Shown here in pieces: positions 11,801 to 22,900 of a DNA stretch of 64,000 nucleotides. The position numbers and the translations under genes are program-made. The stretch covers positions 766,501 through 830,500 of the forward strand of contig CM065321.1 in the NCBI GenBank assembly GCA_033032175.1, written 5' to 3'. The notes beneath the pieces are model-generated. The model did not search any database. It saw nothing but the letters and a program-made list of their open reading frames with translations, and was not told the DNA's origin. Position 1 is the stretch's first letter; every line of letters starts with the position of its first letter. This DNA is from Saturnia japonica (taxonomy: Eukaryota; Arthropoda; Insecta; Lepidoptera; Saturniidae).

Positions 11801-14800
11801 TTGGTATCGTTGGGTGGAATAATTAAGACGAGCCGAGACCGGAGGTTTCCACTGAACATTAAATTAGCAGGTGTTTCGCCGGTGGTACAGTGCATGGTAT
11901 TCCTATAATTAAATAAATAGCCTAACAACAACTCATCCATTGTGTGCACCGCTATATTATCTCTCGTAATACATTTTAGCATTTTTTTTACAAATCCTTA
12001 CCGAGTTCTCGGCTTGACCATTGCTAGGAGGATGGTAAATGGGTGATGTCATATATTTAATACCATTACATGAACAAAAATGTTTAAATTCGTTCGAATT
12101 AATTTCAATATCATTCATTATTGGATACTAGGATATTTGGTATACCGAAAGTTGCAAAAACATATTTCAATTTCGTGATCAGGGCTTTACTTGACGTAGT
12201 ATTATGCATGTATAGACATTCCAACCAACATCGCAACACTACGCAAGTCCCGCAAGATCCGATCCAACGTTCGATATTGGCGTCGATACCTGGCCACCAC
12301 ATTCTACTACGCGCGTTACTCTTAGTCTTTATTATCCCTAAATGAGAAGTATGCAGTTCAATTAACATTTTTGCCCTAGAAAAGACGGCATTATTATTCT
12401 ATTTTCCCTAACTAAATAGCATTTTTCGAATTGTAAGTCTGATTTACATTGAAAATATGGTAGTCCCCCGTGACCTCCGTTTTTAACAACAAATATTTTG
12501 ATTTTATTATGGTAAGCTTCAATATAAAAATAACCCAGTGGAGAAATTTTATGTCCATTATATAAGCATATTTTAACATTACAAATAGTAGCGCTGAATT
12601 TATACCATCACCGTCAGTGCCACCAAGTCCGGTTCGACCTTGAAATCTCGCTCGAAATACTGGCTCGTCCTTGATGAAACTAGCTTCGCTAGTACGCAGG
12701 ATGGTCTTTCCCTGCCTTGCATCAGAAATCGGCTCCGCCAATTCAATTGACTTCGCCAACGTAAGGAAGGAAGGAAAGATTTTGCTCAAACGATTTATCG
12801 CTTTCTGGCCCAGAGCCCAGGCCGAGGACAAAATGATCTCGTAAGTTCGTTTCCAGAGCGGTGCCAAAGTCGCAATAGCTTGTGAAACCCCGTAGTCTCG
12901 CTGCCTAATCTCCATAGATTCGCCTGGACCTCTGCTTGCCCCATATAAATTCGCCTTGTCCACAAATGAGCATTGTTTCGGTTTGCAATGATCGTCGAAT
13001 AACTTCACTAGCTCACTATAACTTAGTGATTCCAATGTCTTAAGGTATGCTAAGTTATGTACCAACCGGTATGACTCATCTGTGAGTTAACATAATTCCA
13101 CCTTTTGTTTCATCTTCTTTGACACTGTTTATCTTAAAAAACTACACGAGCCTGCCACTAAATATTAACCACTCACTTGTTTTGAGATCAAATATAGGCA
13201 GATCCCCAAAGTAAGACGTTTTTTTATTTTTACGTGGGTAGTTCCAACGACGTTTGCCAATGATGTATATGGTGGTTAATAATACAACCGGTCGATTGAG
13301 TAGCTCGTTTATTACTGCTGTTACGATGCACGCGGCGCGTGCGGGGTGTGGTGGTGTGCAACTACATACATGTCAATACTACAAGTGAGAAGTTAGTTCA
13401 TTTTGAACTGACTTCAAAAAAGGAGCAGCTTCTCTATTCGATTGAATTATTTTTTAAATGTTTGTTCAGCCATAACTTCTTTGTTTATAAGCTGATTTAG
13501 GTGATTGTTTTTTCGTTGAAAAGGAGATACCTCAAGGGTTGGCTCATTTTAATTTCATTGGCGTTACATCAGATACACCAGAGAACTCTTCAAAATTATT
13601 GTTTGAATTGTCATCATCAATCATGAAAAATTGTCTTGCCATATTTAACCACATCAAAAGAGATTGTAGTGAAACGCAAAAAATATCCTCTTTATTGCAC
13701 CTACAATAGAGTAACTAATTTGAGAATCTTTAATAAAAGAAACTTTCTTCTAACTTCCAGTTATTGCTTACTGACTTTACAACAGATGTATTCGGCGAGG
13801 CAGCGTTTGGTATTCTCAGTGAGGCCACACTGACTGGAGACAGTACGATGAGAAAAATAACCAAAGAGCTTATGGAGTTCAATTTTATCAGGGGCTTATC
13901 CTGGTCCATCATATTCTTTTTACCTGAACTGGTTGATTGGCTTGGGTATGCTTGAGATATTTTAATGTCACTCGCATTAATAACAAGTTATTAGACTCTT
14001 TGCTTAAAAATTGTTTAATATTCGTTTTCCAGACTTAAATTTTTTCCAAAAAGGGCTACTGATTATCTCAGTACCGTTCTGAAGAAAATAATTGAACAGC
14101 GAAGTGACTTTTTTATGGAAAATGAGCCAAATGATCTTCTAGATGCTTTGTTAAAAATTAAAAAAGAATCTTTCTTAGAGGGTGGAGGTGAGTGTCAATA
14201 TCACATTGTATCAGAGGGAAGAGAATTCAAGCGATGTACACTTTGTTTCAAATTAAGTCAATATACTATAGAAATAAACCAAAATTTTCATTAATAACTT
14301 TCACGATATAATTTATTCATCCTAATTCTTTTTGCAAATATACAATAAATGCGAATGGAAATACAATACTCTATTACATTTTCAGAAATAACTGACGAGG
14401 TTTTATTGGCTCAAGCATTGATTTTTCTTGTTGGTGGGTTTGACACATCAGGTTCGGCAATAACCTGGGCCACACTGGAGTTAGCACATGAACAACAGAT
14501 ACAGGTGCTGATATATATCCAATTCTTCATATTTAGAATACAGTATTAAGATTTTAATTTTATACACTCATCACAAAATTGTAATCAAATAGTTTTGGTT
14601 AAATTTTCGAAATACACAGTGTTTTATGGGCGCCAATTTTCTAACATTCCTTTTTATTGTAGATTCTTGTAGTTTGATATCAAATTTTGAGTTTTATATT
14701 TGAAGTCAAATGCGAGAGTAATTCCTGGGAAATACATGTTTGAGAGTCTGTGTACTTGTATGCCAGACTAATAATAATAAAAAAATGGATAAAACTATGG

Positions 14801-17800
14801 ACAGCGCCAATTTTAGAGCATTAAAAAAATACCTAAGTTCAACCGTTACGAAATTCATGAAATTGTTTTCAGTGTACGTTTTAATTTATATAAAATGAGT
14901 CGTATTAGAACGAGATTTTTACCAGGCGGTTGCGTAAGACGGGCCCTATATGGGCCCTAATAATAAAATTAAATTATAATAATATAGGCCTGCAAGTGTC
15001 TCACTGTTGGGCAAAGGCCTCTTCCCAAAGGAAGGTACGGGCTTAATCGCCATACTAGCTTACGACGTATTGGTAATTTTAAACACCGTGGAACCAACAG
15101 TTCTATATTTTTCCCACATATAGTGGTACTACAAGGTGTCCAGAAAGGGTATCGGGTATTTGTTTTCGCGCCATATTCGAAACGGGGCGTCTAAAGGGTG
15201 CGGGGAGGGGTTCGTCGCGTCCGCCATTTTGTGGAGTTTTAGTCACCATGGAACAGTACTCGGGGACGCATCGCGCATTTTGCGTACGAGCGTATTATCG
15301 TAATGGTGATTCAATAGTGACTGCTCAACGTCTCTATCGTGCGGAATATCGTACACGCTACGCGCCAAGTGACGATAGCATTAGGAAATGGATCAGGATG
15401 TTCGAGAATACAGGTGCGACAGTTAAAATTCAAAACTCTGGTCGTCCTCGTTCAGTTCACTATGAAGAAACAATTGAAGAAGTTGAGGTGTCGGTTCGTC
15501 AAAATCCGTCTTTATCCATCCGAAAGCGAAGCCAAGCGTTGAACATCAAAAAATCGTCTTTACATTCGATTTTAAAGAAAGACTTCCATCTAAAAGCCAA
15601 TAAAATTCAATTGGTTCAAGAATTGAAGGATACGGACTATGCTAATCGACTGAATTTTGCGAACGAAATGCTGCAGCGATTTAACAACTTTAACAACATA
15701 CTGTTCAGTGACGAAGCAAATTTTCACCTGAATGGTCATGTTATAAGCAGAATTGTCGGTACTGGGCAGTGGAGAATCCGAGACGAAAGCATGAACGACC
15801 CCTGCATAGCCCAAAGGTCGTTGTTTGGGCCGCTATATCTGCTAAAGGCATAATTGGTCCTTATTTTCATGAAGATCAAAGAGGCCGAGCAATTAATGTG
15901 AATAGTGACCGTTATTGCGATATGTTGCGAAATTTTTTGGTCCCAGAGTTGCAGGAGTTTGCAGGTTTCAACTCAAGAACGTGGTTCCAGCAAGATGGGA
16001 CCACTTGCCATACCTCAAATGACTCAATGGAAGTTGTTAACGAATTATTCCCTAATAAAGTCATTTCGCGAAGGGGTAACATCAACTGGCCTCCCAGAAG
16101 CCCCGACCTTAGCCCGCTTGACTATTTTGCATGGGAATACCTTAAAAGTAAGGTTTATCAAAACAATCCGACGAATCTAACCCAGTTAAAGCAAAACATC
16201 AGATCAGAAATGGCAGCAATATCGATAGCTATGTGTCAACGTGTTATCGCCAATCTTCGTTTCTGTTTAGAAGAGTGTCAGCAACGTAACGGTCATCATT
16301 TGGATAACATCATCTTTTCCAAATAATTCTCCAATTCATATGCTAATAATAAACAATAAACTTTTTTATTGCATACAAATAATTTTTGTTTCATTGAACT
16401 TACAAATACCCGATACCCTTTCTGGACACCTTGTACAAGAGCATTTCTCAAGTGTTCAGGTTTCCTCACGATTAAAACACTGTGAGATTGTTATACAAGT
16501 AGGGCTTAGAAAACAAAAAGAAGGAAGCATAAGTTTAGGAAATTCTATACTTCTATAAGTACCTAATGCATGTCTTTAAATATAATCACAATTCTAGAAT
16601 AAAAACATGGTTTCCAGTAATTTAAATAATTGGTTCTCGTTTTATATTTCCAGGAAAAACTTTACAACGAACTGTTTGATGCAAAACAGAAACTAGCAAG
16701 CAGACATTTCGATCCCACAACACTCGCTGAGTTGCCTTATCTTAATGCAGTGATTAAAGGTCAAACAAAATAATCTGTACCAATTTTTAATTATATTTGT
16801 TATCATTGAGATAAAACTTATCATTTTTAAAAATAAGTTACGTCTTTTGATGTGCTGTCTGTTAGCAAAAATAGTAAAATAATGGATGTTGAAAAGTCCT
16901 AAAACAAATACCTATAAAAAAATTATTATTGTCCGTGTTAATACTACAGACTTACATATTGATCATTATAAAACTTTGACTTGTTTTACAGAGGCTTTAA
17001 GAAAATTTCCACCTATGGGCTGGTTGGATCGCGTTTCTGCTAAAGAATATGCGATAGACGATAAACTTACGATCTGTGGAGGTACACCTGTATATGTCAA
17101 TGCCATCGGCATGCACTGGGACCCTGAACTCTTTCCAGAGCCTGACAAATTTAACCCTGACAGGTTTTTGCCCGAAAACGAAGCTAATATCAAACCCTAT
17201 ACATATTTACCCTTTGGTGATGGACCTAGAAACTGTATTGGTAAGTCTGTTTATCCAGCATTCGATTGTTTTTAAGTAAAATTTTATGCTGCAACAAAGC
17301 AAGAAGTCAACGTTGTGTATTATTAAAGCAATTTCCTAATAAATTACTACACCTCCGGATCAATGATATCGCTTCATTTGAATGAACTGTGCTATATTGT
17401 TGCTTTATATACTTTTAGATAATCGAACTTTCAAGAATTTTACAGTGATCTACCTAAAGAAATTTTTAAAACTGACTGACAAATAACGTTTAATTTAAAC
17501 TGATAGGTCCAGAAGCTTAAAATGCAACGTAGTTACTTATATAACGTAATATCTCTCGTTAAGAACACGTGTAAGTAATTGAACCCGAAATAGAAACTGG
17601 TTTGGGTTAGTTGGTGATAACATCTGGTAACAACAATCATAATTTTCCCTTTATTTCATTTCCTATTACAAACAGGTATTCGTTTCGGACAACAAACAGT
17701 TCGATACGCTTTAGCTACGGTATTCTCCAACTTCCAAGTAGCTCCATTACCAAACACGCCGAGAGCCGATGACATCGAGGCTGAGAAGAAAGGAATGTTC

Positions 17801-17854
17801 CTCATGCCTGCAGAAAAGATATCATTAAAATTCATTCCCAGAATAAAATGTTAA
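2899..17854 (+). CDS. Cytochrome P450 gene A (CYP3 clan, CYP6-like), 9 exons
   Basis: Exons: 2899-3057, 6775-6975, 11235-11387, 13761-13945, 14033-14187, 14386-14504, 16654-16759, 16992-17240, 17676-17854. All junctions are GT-AG and the sum is 1506 nt, 501 residues plus TAA, the usual microsomal P450 length. A hydrophobic anchor fills residues 1-20 (ER membrane, haem domain in cytosol). Visible motifs: WSSIR 124-128 (helix C), GGFDTS 301-306 (oxygen-activating helix I), EALR 360-363 (ExxR), PDRF, and FGDGPRNCIG with haem-ligand Cys441. The enzyme should be a haem monooxygenase supplied by NADPH-P450 reductase. Substrate cannot be read from sequence; CYP3-clan insect P450s often act on plant toxins and insecticides. 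Introns total over 13 kb, mostly transposons (hAT, gypsy, mariner), yet exons are intact, which suggests selection. I cannot fix the CYP family number. Gene B is its convergent paralogue. Confidence 0.93.
3372..3657 (+). mobile_element. Helitron-like element in gene A intron 1
   Basis: The segment ends ggtttgCTAG|T at 3657, with the internal tract 'aactcaaaaactaacgaac' resembling the central part of other lepidopteran Helitrons and a GC-rich 3' stem region (gcgccgcg...gaagccgggg). The 5' end is guessed from the change in composition. No coding capacity. Confidence 0.4.
3844..4108 (+). mobile_element. tRNA-derived SINE (family 1, copy 1)
   Basis: Pol III A box (ttagcctagtggt) and B box (ggttcgattc) sit about 45 bp apart near the head, followed by a family-specific body (attgggtttttctatgaaa, cctattacatgggac) and a tail of about four TATGG units. 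Close relatives lie at 41176-41455 (+) and 61692-61947 (-). It lies in intron 1 of gene A in sense orientation. Confidence 0.85.
4109..4932. other. Intronic stretch with no recognised feature
   Basis: AT-rich intron 1 sequence of gene A. No reading frame or repeat relationship was recognised here. Confidence 0.5.
4933..5960 (+). mobile_element. Helitron-like element copy A, with insert
   Basis: Head TCTACGCTAATATTATAAAG and 3' end ...gctcagCTAG|T. The copy at 62853-63498 shares the head, the middle (tagcccatttatcgaggaaggctata type), a CTCTCT-rich tract and the same 3' end (gacgaagttgcg...CTAG). Copy A is about 380 bp longer, mostly because of a foldback-like insert at about 5549-5886. No Rep/helicase is encoded. 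It lies in gene A intron 1. Confidence 0.75.
5549..5886. mobile_element. Foldback/MITE-like insert nested in Helitron copy A
   Basis: This block is missing from the sister Helitron at 62853-63498. It holds a perfect 25-bp inverted repeat, arms 5669-5693 and 5828-5852 (core ctcctccgggatgaaaag and its complement), around a 134-bp loop, and a second short repeat (tacttttctccc) at 5641 and 5794. It has no ORF of its own. Exact borders and a target duplication are uncertain because the flanks have drifted. Confidence 0.5.
5961..6774. other. Remainder of gene A intron 1
   Basis: Holds a TTCC-rich microsatellite at about 6653-6690 and a GC-richer unassigned patch at 6170-6380. The splice acceptor cttttcag for exon 2 ends at 6774. 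Confidence 0.5.
6976..7422. other. Gene A intron 2, part before the hAT element
   Basis: AT-rich with no recognised feature. It ends in CTCAAGAC (7415-7422), the left copy of the 8-bp hAT target duplication. Confidence 0.6.
7777..8018 (+). CDS. BED-type zinc-finger exon of hAT transposase
   Basis: The frame opens with MPKRVGSGRKQ and carries a BED-like finger: a C-x2-C pair (CTFC) followed after about 20 residues by an H-x4-C pair (HIQNC). BED fingers bind the transposon ends. It stops at a good donor (aaaatcGTAAGT) rather than a stop codon, and an acceptor (ttttttctag) at 8655 leads into the catalytic part, so this is the first coding exon of a two-exon transposase. The exon itself looks intact. 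A fusion transcript with P450 gene A is conceivable because both run on the same strand, but nothing shows it. Confidence 0.7.
8053..8356 (-). mobile_element. Helitron-like element nested in the hAT intron
   Basis: In reverse orientation: ctagagctgtgccctacggt at 8053 is the complement of the family 3' end (ccgtagggcacagctag, seen at 59672-59689), and the far side carries the complement of a '...ataatattagtatgga'-like head. It splits the hAT transposase intron, so it arrived after the hAT element or was carried with it. Confidence 0.5.
8655..10082 (+). pseudogene. hAT transposase, catalytic and C-terminal parts (broken)
   Basis: After an acceptor at about 8655 the frame reads through a hAT core: LAVDGWSDIRNEPIVNFV, then LVTDNASNMKATWKLLE (the TDNA block with a catalytic Asp) and GCLAHSFQLI, ending at a stop at 9307. 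A second frame from 9414 reads NLLDPRFKGYDL and MAWWAGLCKS...SAAWERTYTTYSVVHSKKRNRL, the hAT C-terminal dimerisation region, ending in an acidic tail at 10082. The roughly 100 bp between them hold a stop and a shift. The usual RWNS-containing segment is absent, indicating an internal deletion. Enough is missing that this copy should be inactive. Confidence 0.8.
10350..10690 (+). pseudogene. RTE-like LINE 3' end remnant
   Basis: Conceptual frames resemble the C-terminal end common in insect RTE-type reverse transcriptases: an AMLRVSRIRNDEI-like block, then RTxDG-like, then SWTDDLVKV. Several stops and shifts break it. It has lost everything upstream of the last roughly 110 codons, the usual 5' truncation of a LINE. 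It sits in gene A intron 2, just past the hAT element. Confidence 0.5.
10691..11234. other. End of gene A intron 2
   Basis: AT-rich sequence with no recognised feature; the acceptor atttccag for exon 3 ends at 11234. Confidence 0.5.
11743..13065 (-). pseudogene. Internally deleted Ty3/gypsy fragment in gene A intron 3
   Basis: Three minus-strand blocks occur in gag-to-integrase order. 13065-12412 carries a gypsy-type gag (SLSYSELVKLFDDHCKPK, then LTLAKSIELAEPIS). 12368-12111 carries an integrase zinc region (HTSHLG...RMWWPGIDANIERW...CGTC). 11982-11743 is a C-terminal integrase piece (NYRNTMHCTTGETPANLMFSG). Protease, RT and RNase H are gone, and all parts are shifted or stopped. No LTRs were recognised. 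It runs antisense to the P450 gene. Confidence 0.75.
13066..13760. repeat. End of gene A intron 3 with a dispersed lepidopteran repeat
   Basis: 13395-13575 contains 'gacttcaaaaaaggagcagc', 'gttcagccataacttc' and 'ttggctcattttaatttc', a common lepidopteran repeat also seen in poorer form at about 60060-60200. The rest is unassigned. A pyrimidine tract and cttccag end at 13760. Confidence 0.4.
14505..15131. repeat. Gene A intron 6 before the mariner element
   Basis: Mostly unassigned. 14985-15085 holds 'gcctgcaagtgtctcactg' and 'ttgggcaaaggcctcttcc', a dispersed repeat common in moths and butterflies; a related patch lies near 59100. Confidence 0.4.
15132..16433 (+). mobile_element. Mariner-superfamily transposon in gene A intron 6
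   Basis: 1302 bp, flanked by TA duplications (15130-15131 and 16434-16435), with perfect 32-bp terminal inverted repeats at 15132-15163 and 16402-16433 (starting CAAGGTGTCCAGAAAGGG). Size, TA target and a single transposase frame all fit Tc1/mariner. Perfect ends suggest fairly recent arrival. It lies in sense orientation to the P450 gene, about 220 bp upstream of exon 7. Confidence 0.95.
15248..16326 (+). pseudogene. Mariner-type transposase with one frameshift
   Basis: The ATG at 15248 opens a helix-turn-helix N-terminus (RAFCVRAYYRNGDSIVTAQR, then GRPRSV). The catalytic core shows LFSDEANF (first Asp), WFQQDGTTCHTS (second Asp) and RSPDLSPLDYF (third Asp); by my count 36 residues separate the second and third acids, unlike the classic DD34D. 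The frame changes once, near 15740 just after HLNGH, and then stays open to TAA at 16326. One indel therefore inactivates an otherwise complete gene, or is a base-calling error. Closest in style to the DDxD mariner relatives found in ants and moths; the exact clade is not determined. Confidence 0.85.
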
Positions 17855-18439
17855 CTATCTACAAACTATGTAATAATTCTTAGACATTTGGCAACTGTAT
17901 CAAACCTTTTATAATTAGTAAATAAATAGAATATTCCATCCATCATCCATTCAGATAAAAAAGTTCAAAGCTGGACGTAGTCCTGTTATAAAGTTCGGCA
18001 AAACTAGTGGTCCTGCGCTGCTTGTATCCATTGAGTTTCCGCAACCTTCACCAAATCGTCAACGTCATGTGTCGTCGCTAATCGGGAACTCTTTGGCCCC
18101 TTCGGCCATCGATTCTACGAGCAATGTACCTCACCCACTCCTAAGTCTGACGACTGTCGACGACTTTGGTTCTTGTGCAGATGTTCTCTATTTGATTAGA
18201 TCTCGTAAGGACACTCCGCACATAGACCTCTCGATTGCCCTTTTGTGACCTGGAACTTTATTATGAGATTCATCGATAGCGATTGTTAATATTATATTAT
18301 ATTCCATTGTAGAAAAATGCACGTTTGTATGTATGTTCCCTTTGGACTCCAAAACGGCTGGAGCGATTTTGATAACATTTTAAAACAATTTTCATATTAG
18401 CCCTGCGGATGATATTATTTATATGATGATTTACAATTA
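17855..18439 (+). other. Gene A 3' UTR and downstream spacer
   Basis: An AATAAA polyadenylation signal lies at 17921-17926, 67 bp past the stop codon. Beyond it, 18000-18260 is GC-richer and unassigned. 18310-18400 contains a Helitron-like central motif (caaaacggctggagcgattttgat). Confidence 0.5.
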
Positions 18440-18521
18440 AAGTTAGCCTCGTAATGCAACGGTAGTAATCCCTACTATTGAGCCGAGATATCGCGGGTTC
18501 GATCCCCGCTCATGATTGTTG
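18440..18521 (+). mobile_element. SINE head, split by element G1
   Basis: A tRNA-like head (A box near tgcaacggtagtaat, B box gcgggttcgatcccc) runs up to the TACG target duplication. The SINE body resumes after the right LTR at 25496 with gtgggtgttacatatttat, a typical SINE body and tail. It is not a functional tRNA gene: no acceptor stem can be paired. Confidence 0.65.
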
Positions 18522-18525
18522 TACG

Positions 18526-18826
18526 AATTACGTAGTTGACCGTCCGTAGGAGGTTTTTAAAAGGCAATTTTTAGTCCTTTACAAAACTTATAATAAAAAA
18601 TTAATTAATTACAATATATAAATCTTAAACTAAGGTGTGAACCTCCAAGCTCAGGCGATCGAGCGAGATTCTTCTTCCGTCATTCTTTCATTGTCCCACG
18701 AAGTGTTCATTTCGCCTGGTCAGCGATTTCCGATAATTTCACGTGGGAACTTGCATTGTAATCTGAGTCCGCGTTACCAGGTTCTGGGTGGTCGAGTACG
18801 TTGGGTAGGTAGGACAGTAGGTAACA
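18526..18826 (-). repeat. G1 3' LTR
   Basis: Minus-strand LTR starting TGTTACC and ending ACGTAATT. Directly inside it, 18827-18837 reads (minus strand) as a purine run, aggaggggagg, the polypurine tract that primes plus-strand DNA. Confidence 0.95.
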
Positions 18827-18847
18827 CCTCCCCTCCTGGATGAGCAA

Positions 18848-19849
18848 TTATTTGCACATTTTTAATGCAAATATTGCGGCTTGGCGATTCTGCAGGTTGG
18901 TTTCCTGAATATTTCCTGAAGATGAAGTTCCAGTTTCAGGATGCATTATGGTAGGTATTTCTATTTCAGTTTGTAGAGATGATTTGTTCTTCAACAATAA
19001 ACGGCATCGGCGGCGACGCATAATGTACAAGAATAACAGTACAATTGCACCCAATATGACAATTCCATATAATGGTATTATACTATGATGTATGCTAGAA
19101 AAATCCATGGTGTTCAGGCTTGAATAATTTTCTATCTGAACCTGATGCTGAATGTTGTGCAGTTTATCCAAATCAGTTGTCGTAAGATTATAATGCGGCG
19201 ATCGATTTCCAAAGATTGATGGCAACTTTTGCGGGATAGACATTAGTTCAACGGCACTCCCACGTACTTTGTCATTGGAGTTAATAATAGTAAATTCTGG
19301 CGACTTTATATTGCAATTTCTTGGTATCGTTGCAAAGTAGCTGCCCTTCATTAGTCGGTGTTCTTCTTGTCCGCATATTAATTGAATCCTTGTGGGTTTC
19401 GGGAACGTGATTATGTAATGTTGACTATCCAATTCCAGAAGTGCTTCTTTATGAAATGAAATAGAAGTAGAATGACATAGGTTCTCTGTTTCTTTTTGAT
19501 TGAGTAGGTGATAGATGCAATCTTTGTGTGTACGCTTTTGATGAGAAATTTCCTGTTCGCAAATGTACCAGGTGTTGATCTTCGGGCATTCTGCCTCCAT
19601 GTACACAAACTCCTTGGAGTTGGTTGCTATATGCGGGAATGGGGGCAAGATTACTTCGGATTTTCTGTTAGGAACGGGACAGAGCCTATATAGGTTATAG
19701 GATGTTGAAGATAAAATTGGAAACTTAAGGACAATCACTATTTTATTGTCAGCGTAATATGATCCTAAAGTAATTATATTATAATAGTACCTAATATCTA
19801 ACTCTAACATTTGTTCCGAATTGTATAAAGATTTTAATTTGCTTAGCAT
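18848..19849 (-). pseudogene. G1 env, N-terminally truncated
   Basis: 333 codons from a minus-strand ATG at 19849 to a stop just inside the polypurine tract. The protein has cysteine pairs, N-glycosylation sequons, one strong membrane span at about residues 257-277 followed by an RRRRC stop-transfer cluster, and a short cytoplasmic tail. It aligns by pattern with the second half of the G2 env (the YYNIITLGSYYADNKIVIVL block against the matching G2 block). The surface subunit, cleavage site and fusion peptide of errantiviral Env are absent, since only about 70 bp separate this frame from the pol stop. Infectious function is not expected. Confidence 0.75.
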
Positions 19850-19918
19850 GTTATTTAATTGTTTATAATGGAATGGTGCATAGAATTGGTGCGACTAAAA
19901 GCTAAAATGTTTTCTAAT

Positions 19919-22900
19919 CTAATAATTTCCAGGTAAAGGTCCTGAACATTGTCTGCTTGTACTGGGACCAGGGTCATGTTGAAGGTCGCTATCCTGTAAC
20001 AATGTTGGTTTTTTAGTCACCTTTGCTCTCTTTATCCTAGCCTTAGCGACTGGTCCGCGTTTTTTAGTGGTGTAAATGTGTATGGGTAAGTTTGACATAA
20101 CTTTGTCCTGAGTATAACGAGCAGCGAGCTTTTGCCTTTGAGCTATCGGGTTTCTAATGTATACATTCTGACCTTGTTTGTAGTCTGTTTGAGGTTCTCG
20201 GTTGAGGTTACATCGAGTCATTGTCTGCTCACGTTCGGATAGAGATGAATTATATATGATGTTGTATACTATATCCATCTTTCCACGGTGGTCCTGTAGG
20301 TACTGCTGGTATAATTGTTGTGACAAATCCAAGTCTGTCGGGTCTCTGGGGTCAAAATATCCACTCATAAGGTCAAACGGTCTGCATTTGGTAAGACTAT
20401 GTATAGAACTGTTGTATGCAATTAATGCGTAAGGAACTAAGTTTTGAGCTGGCTCGTTTCTATGTTGTAATTTTAATAGACGTAGATGTTCAAGAAGTGT
20501 ACTGTGAAAACGTTCTATCATACCGTTTTCGTGAGGGACATCGGCTGCAATAATATGATGCTGAATTTTATGTAATTTGAGGAATTCTGCTACTACCTGG
20601 TTCGTAAATTCGGTTCCTCTGTCTGTCGTTACGGTTAAAGGGAAACCATGATGTGTACAGAAGTTCAGAAGTGACTTTACTATGTTAGGAGCTGTACAAT
20701 CTGGTAAGCGATAGGCTTGGGCATATTTTGTGAATGCGTCGATAATAGTTAAGTATTTTTCCTGTTCTATTGTCACTACATCTGCGTGTGCTAACTGAAA
20801 AGGTTTTGAAGGCGGTGTTACGATCTGAAATTCAGGACGTAGAGGTGCGCGATCATACTTAGCGCGGTTGCAAATAACACATTCATTAATAAAATATGTT
20901 ATTTGTTCTTTGAGTTTCGGCCAAAAATATCTTTGTGATAGAGATAAATAGGTTTCATTTATTCCTCTATGATTCGTTTTTCCGATATGATATTGGGAAA
21001 TTATGTGTTGTTGTTCTAAATAATCCGATATATTCTGAATTTCATGTTTAACCAAGATAATGTTAATGGAAGAGCTTTTTAGGTTTTGTTGAAGAATAGG
21101 AACGATAGTGTACATTTTTTCGATTGGTTGAAATAGAATAGCGGTACGAAGTTTAGGATCGATAAATTTCTGTATAATTGATATAATTTCTTCTTCTAAA
21201 TTATTTTCCGAGATTTGAACGACTGTTCTCCTAAAAGTTTCAAAGGGAATAGTGATTTTAGGTTTAGCTTTTGCAGGCCCACTAGTGCAGTTAATAATAA
21301 GTTGTCGCTTAAATTTATTCAATGGTTCTTCAGAAGTAGGTGTTTCAAGGATAGGGTTTTCATGTGATGTGTGAATCGTTTCATTGTCAGGTATGTCTAA
21401 GTCGGGGATCGGACTGCTCAATGCTCTTAAGGTTGGTGCAGTGTCAGTCGAAGAATTACTAATCAATGGTCTATCGTCAGGTGCTGTTACGGTTGATTCC
21501 GAGTCAGACACATTTACAATTATTGAAGGTGATTCTTCGTTGTGAATTTCTATTCTGGACAATGCATCGGCGTTAGTGTTCGCTTTGCCTTTTTTGTATA
21601 TTATTTTAAAATTGTACTCTGATAATTTAAGTTTCCATCTCGTGAGGCGAGAACTAGGCTCTTTAAGATTCATCAGCCATTGCAAAGGCTTATGATCTGT
21701 AATTATTGAAAATTTACGTCCAAAAAGGTATGGTCTGAAATATTTTACCGCCCAAACAATTGCCAAAAGCTCTTTTTCAATTGTTGAGTAGCTTATTTCA
21801 CTGTCATTTAACGTGCGAGACGCGTAAGCGATCGGTTTGTCGGAACCTACCTGACCTTGTGACAGGACTGCTCCTAGCGCAAGGTTAGATGCATCTGTCG
21901 TCAGAATAAAGTCTTTGGTGAAATCTGGATATTGTAGAATGGGGTCGTTCGTTAGAAGAGTTTTGCAGTGTTCAAAACATTTAATATATTCGGGTGTGAG
22001 ATTAATTTTAGCACCTTTTTTTAAACACAATGTAAACGGTTTGGTAACTCGAGCAAAATTTGGGATGAAACGTCTGTAGTAACCTATAAGACCTAGAAAT
22101 CCTTTAATTTGTTTTTGAGTTTTAGGTATAGGGTATTTTAAAATGGCTGAAATTTTATCCGGGTTAGGCTTTACTCCTTCTGTCGTAATGACATGACCTA
22201 GATATGGTGTTTCGCGTTTCATAAATTCAGACTTATCTAGTTGTAATTTAAAATTTGACTCCCTGAGCCGGTTAAAAATTTTGCGTAGATTTACTATGTG
22301 TTCCTGAAGCGATGTTGAAAAGCATAAAATGTCATCTTGATAAACAATGCATATTTCGTGCTGAAGGCCTCTAAGAATATTGTCCATTACACGCTGAAAT
22401 GTAGACGGGCTGTTTTTGAGACCCATTGACATTCGCAAGAACTCATAATGTCCATTACCGTCGGCTACACTGAATCCGGTTTTATGAATATCAGCTGGGT
22501 CTAGTTCAACCTGATAAAAGCCACTAGCCAAGTCTAGGGTCGTAAAGTATTGGCAACGTCCTAATTTATCCAAAATGTCAGTAATGTTAGGGATCGGATA
22601 CTTGTCGTCTATGGTCTTTTCATTCAATTTACGGAAATCAATAACAAGCCTCCATTTAGTTTTACCTGACGCATCTGACTTTTTGGGGACTATCCAAATA
22701 GGCGCGCTCCAAGCTGATGTTGAAGGCCTAATAATACCCTGTTCAAGCATTTTTTTTATTTGCTGTTGTACTTCCTGTCTATGTATATACGGGTATCTAT
22801 ATGTTTTAGAATAAACAGGATTTTCATCAGTGGTGATAATTTTGTGTTTAATTTTATTGGTGAAAGTCAAAGCTTCGTTTTCTAAATAAAATATGTCCGA

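Noticed and set aside
18450..18515. A tRNA gene
   Set aside because: A and B boxes are present but no acceptor stem pairs; the sequence is a SINE head. The same applies to the other SINE heads.
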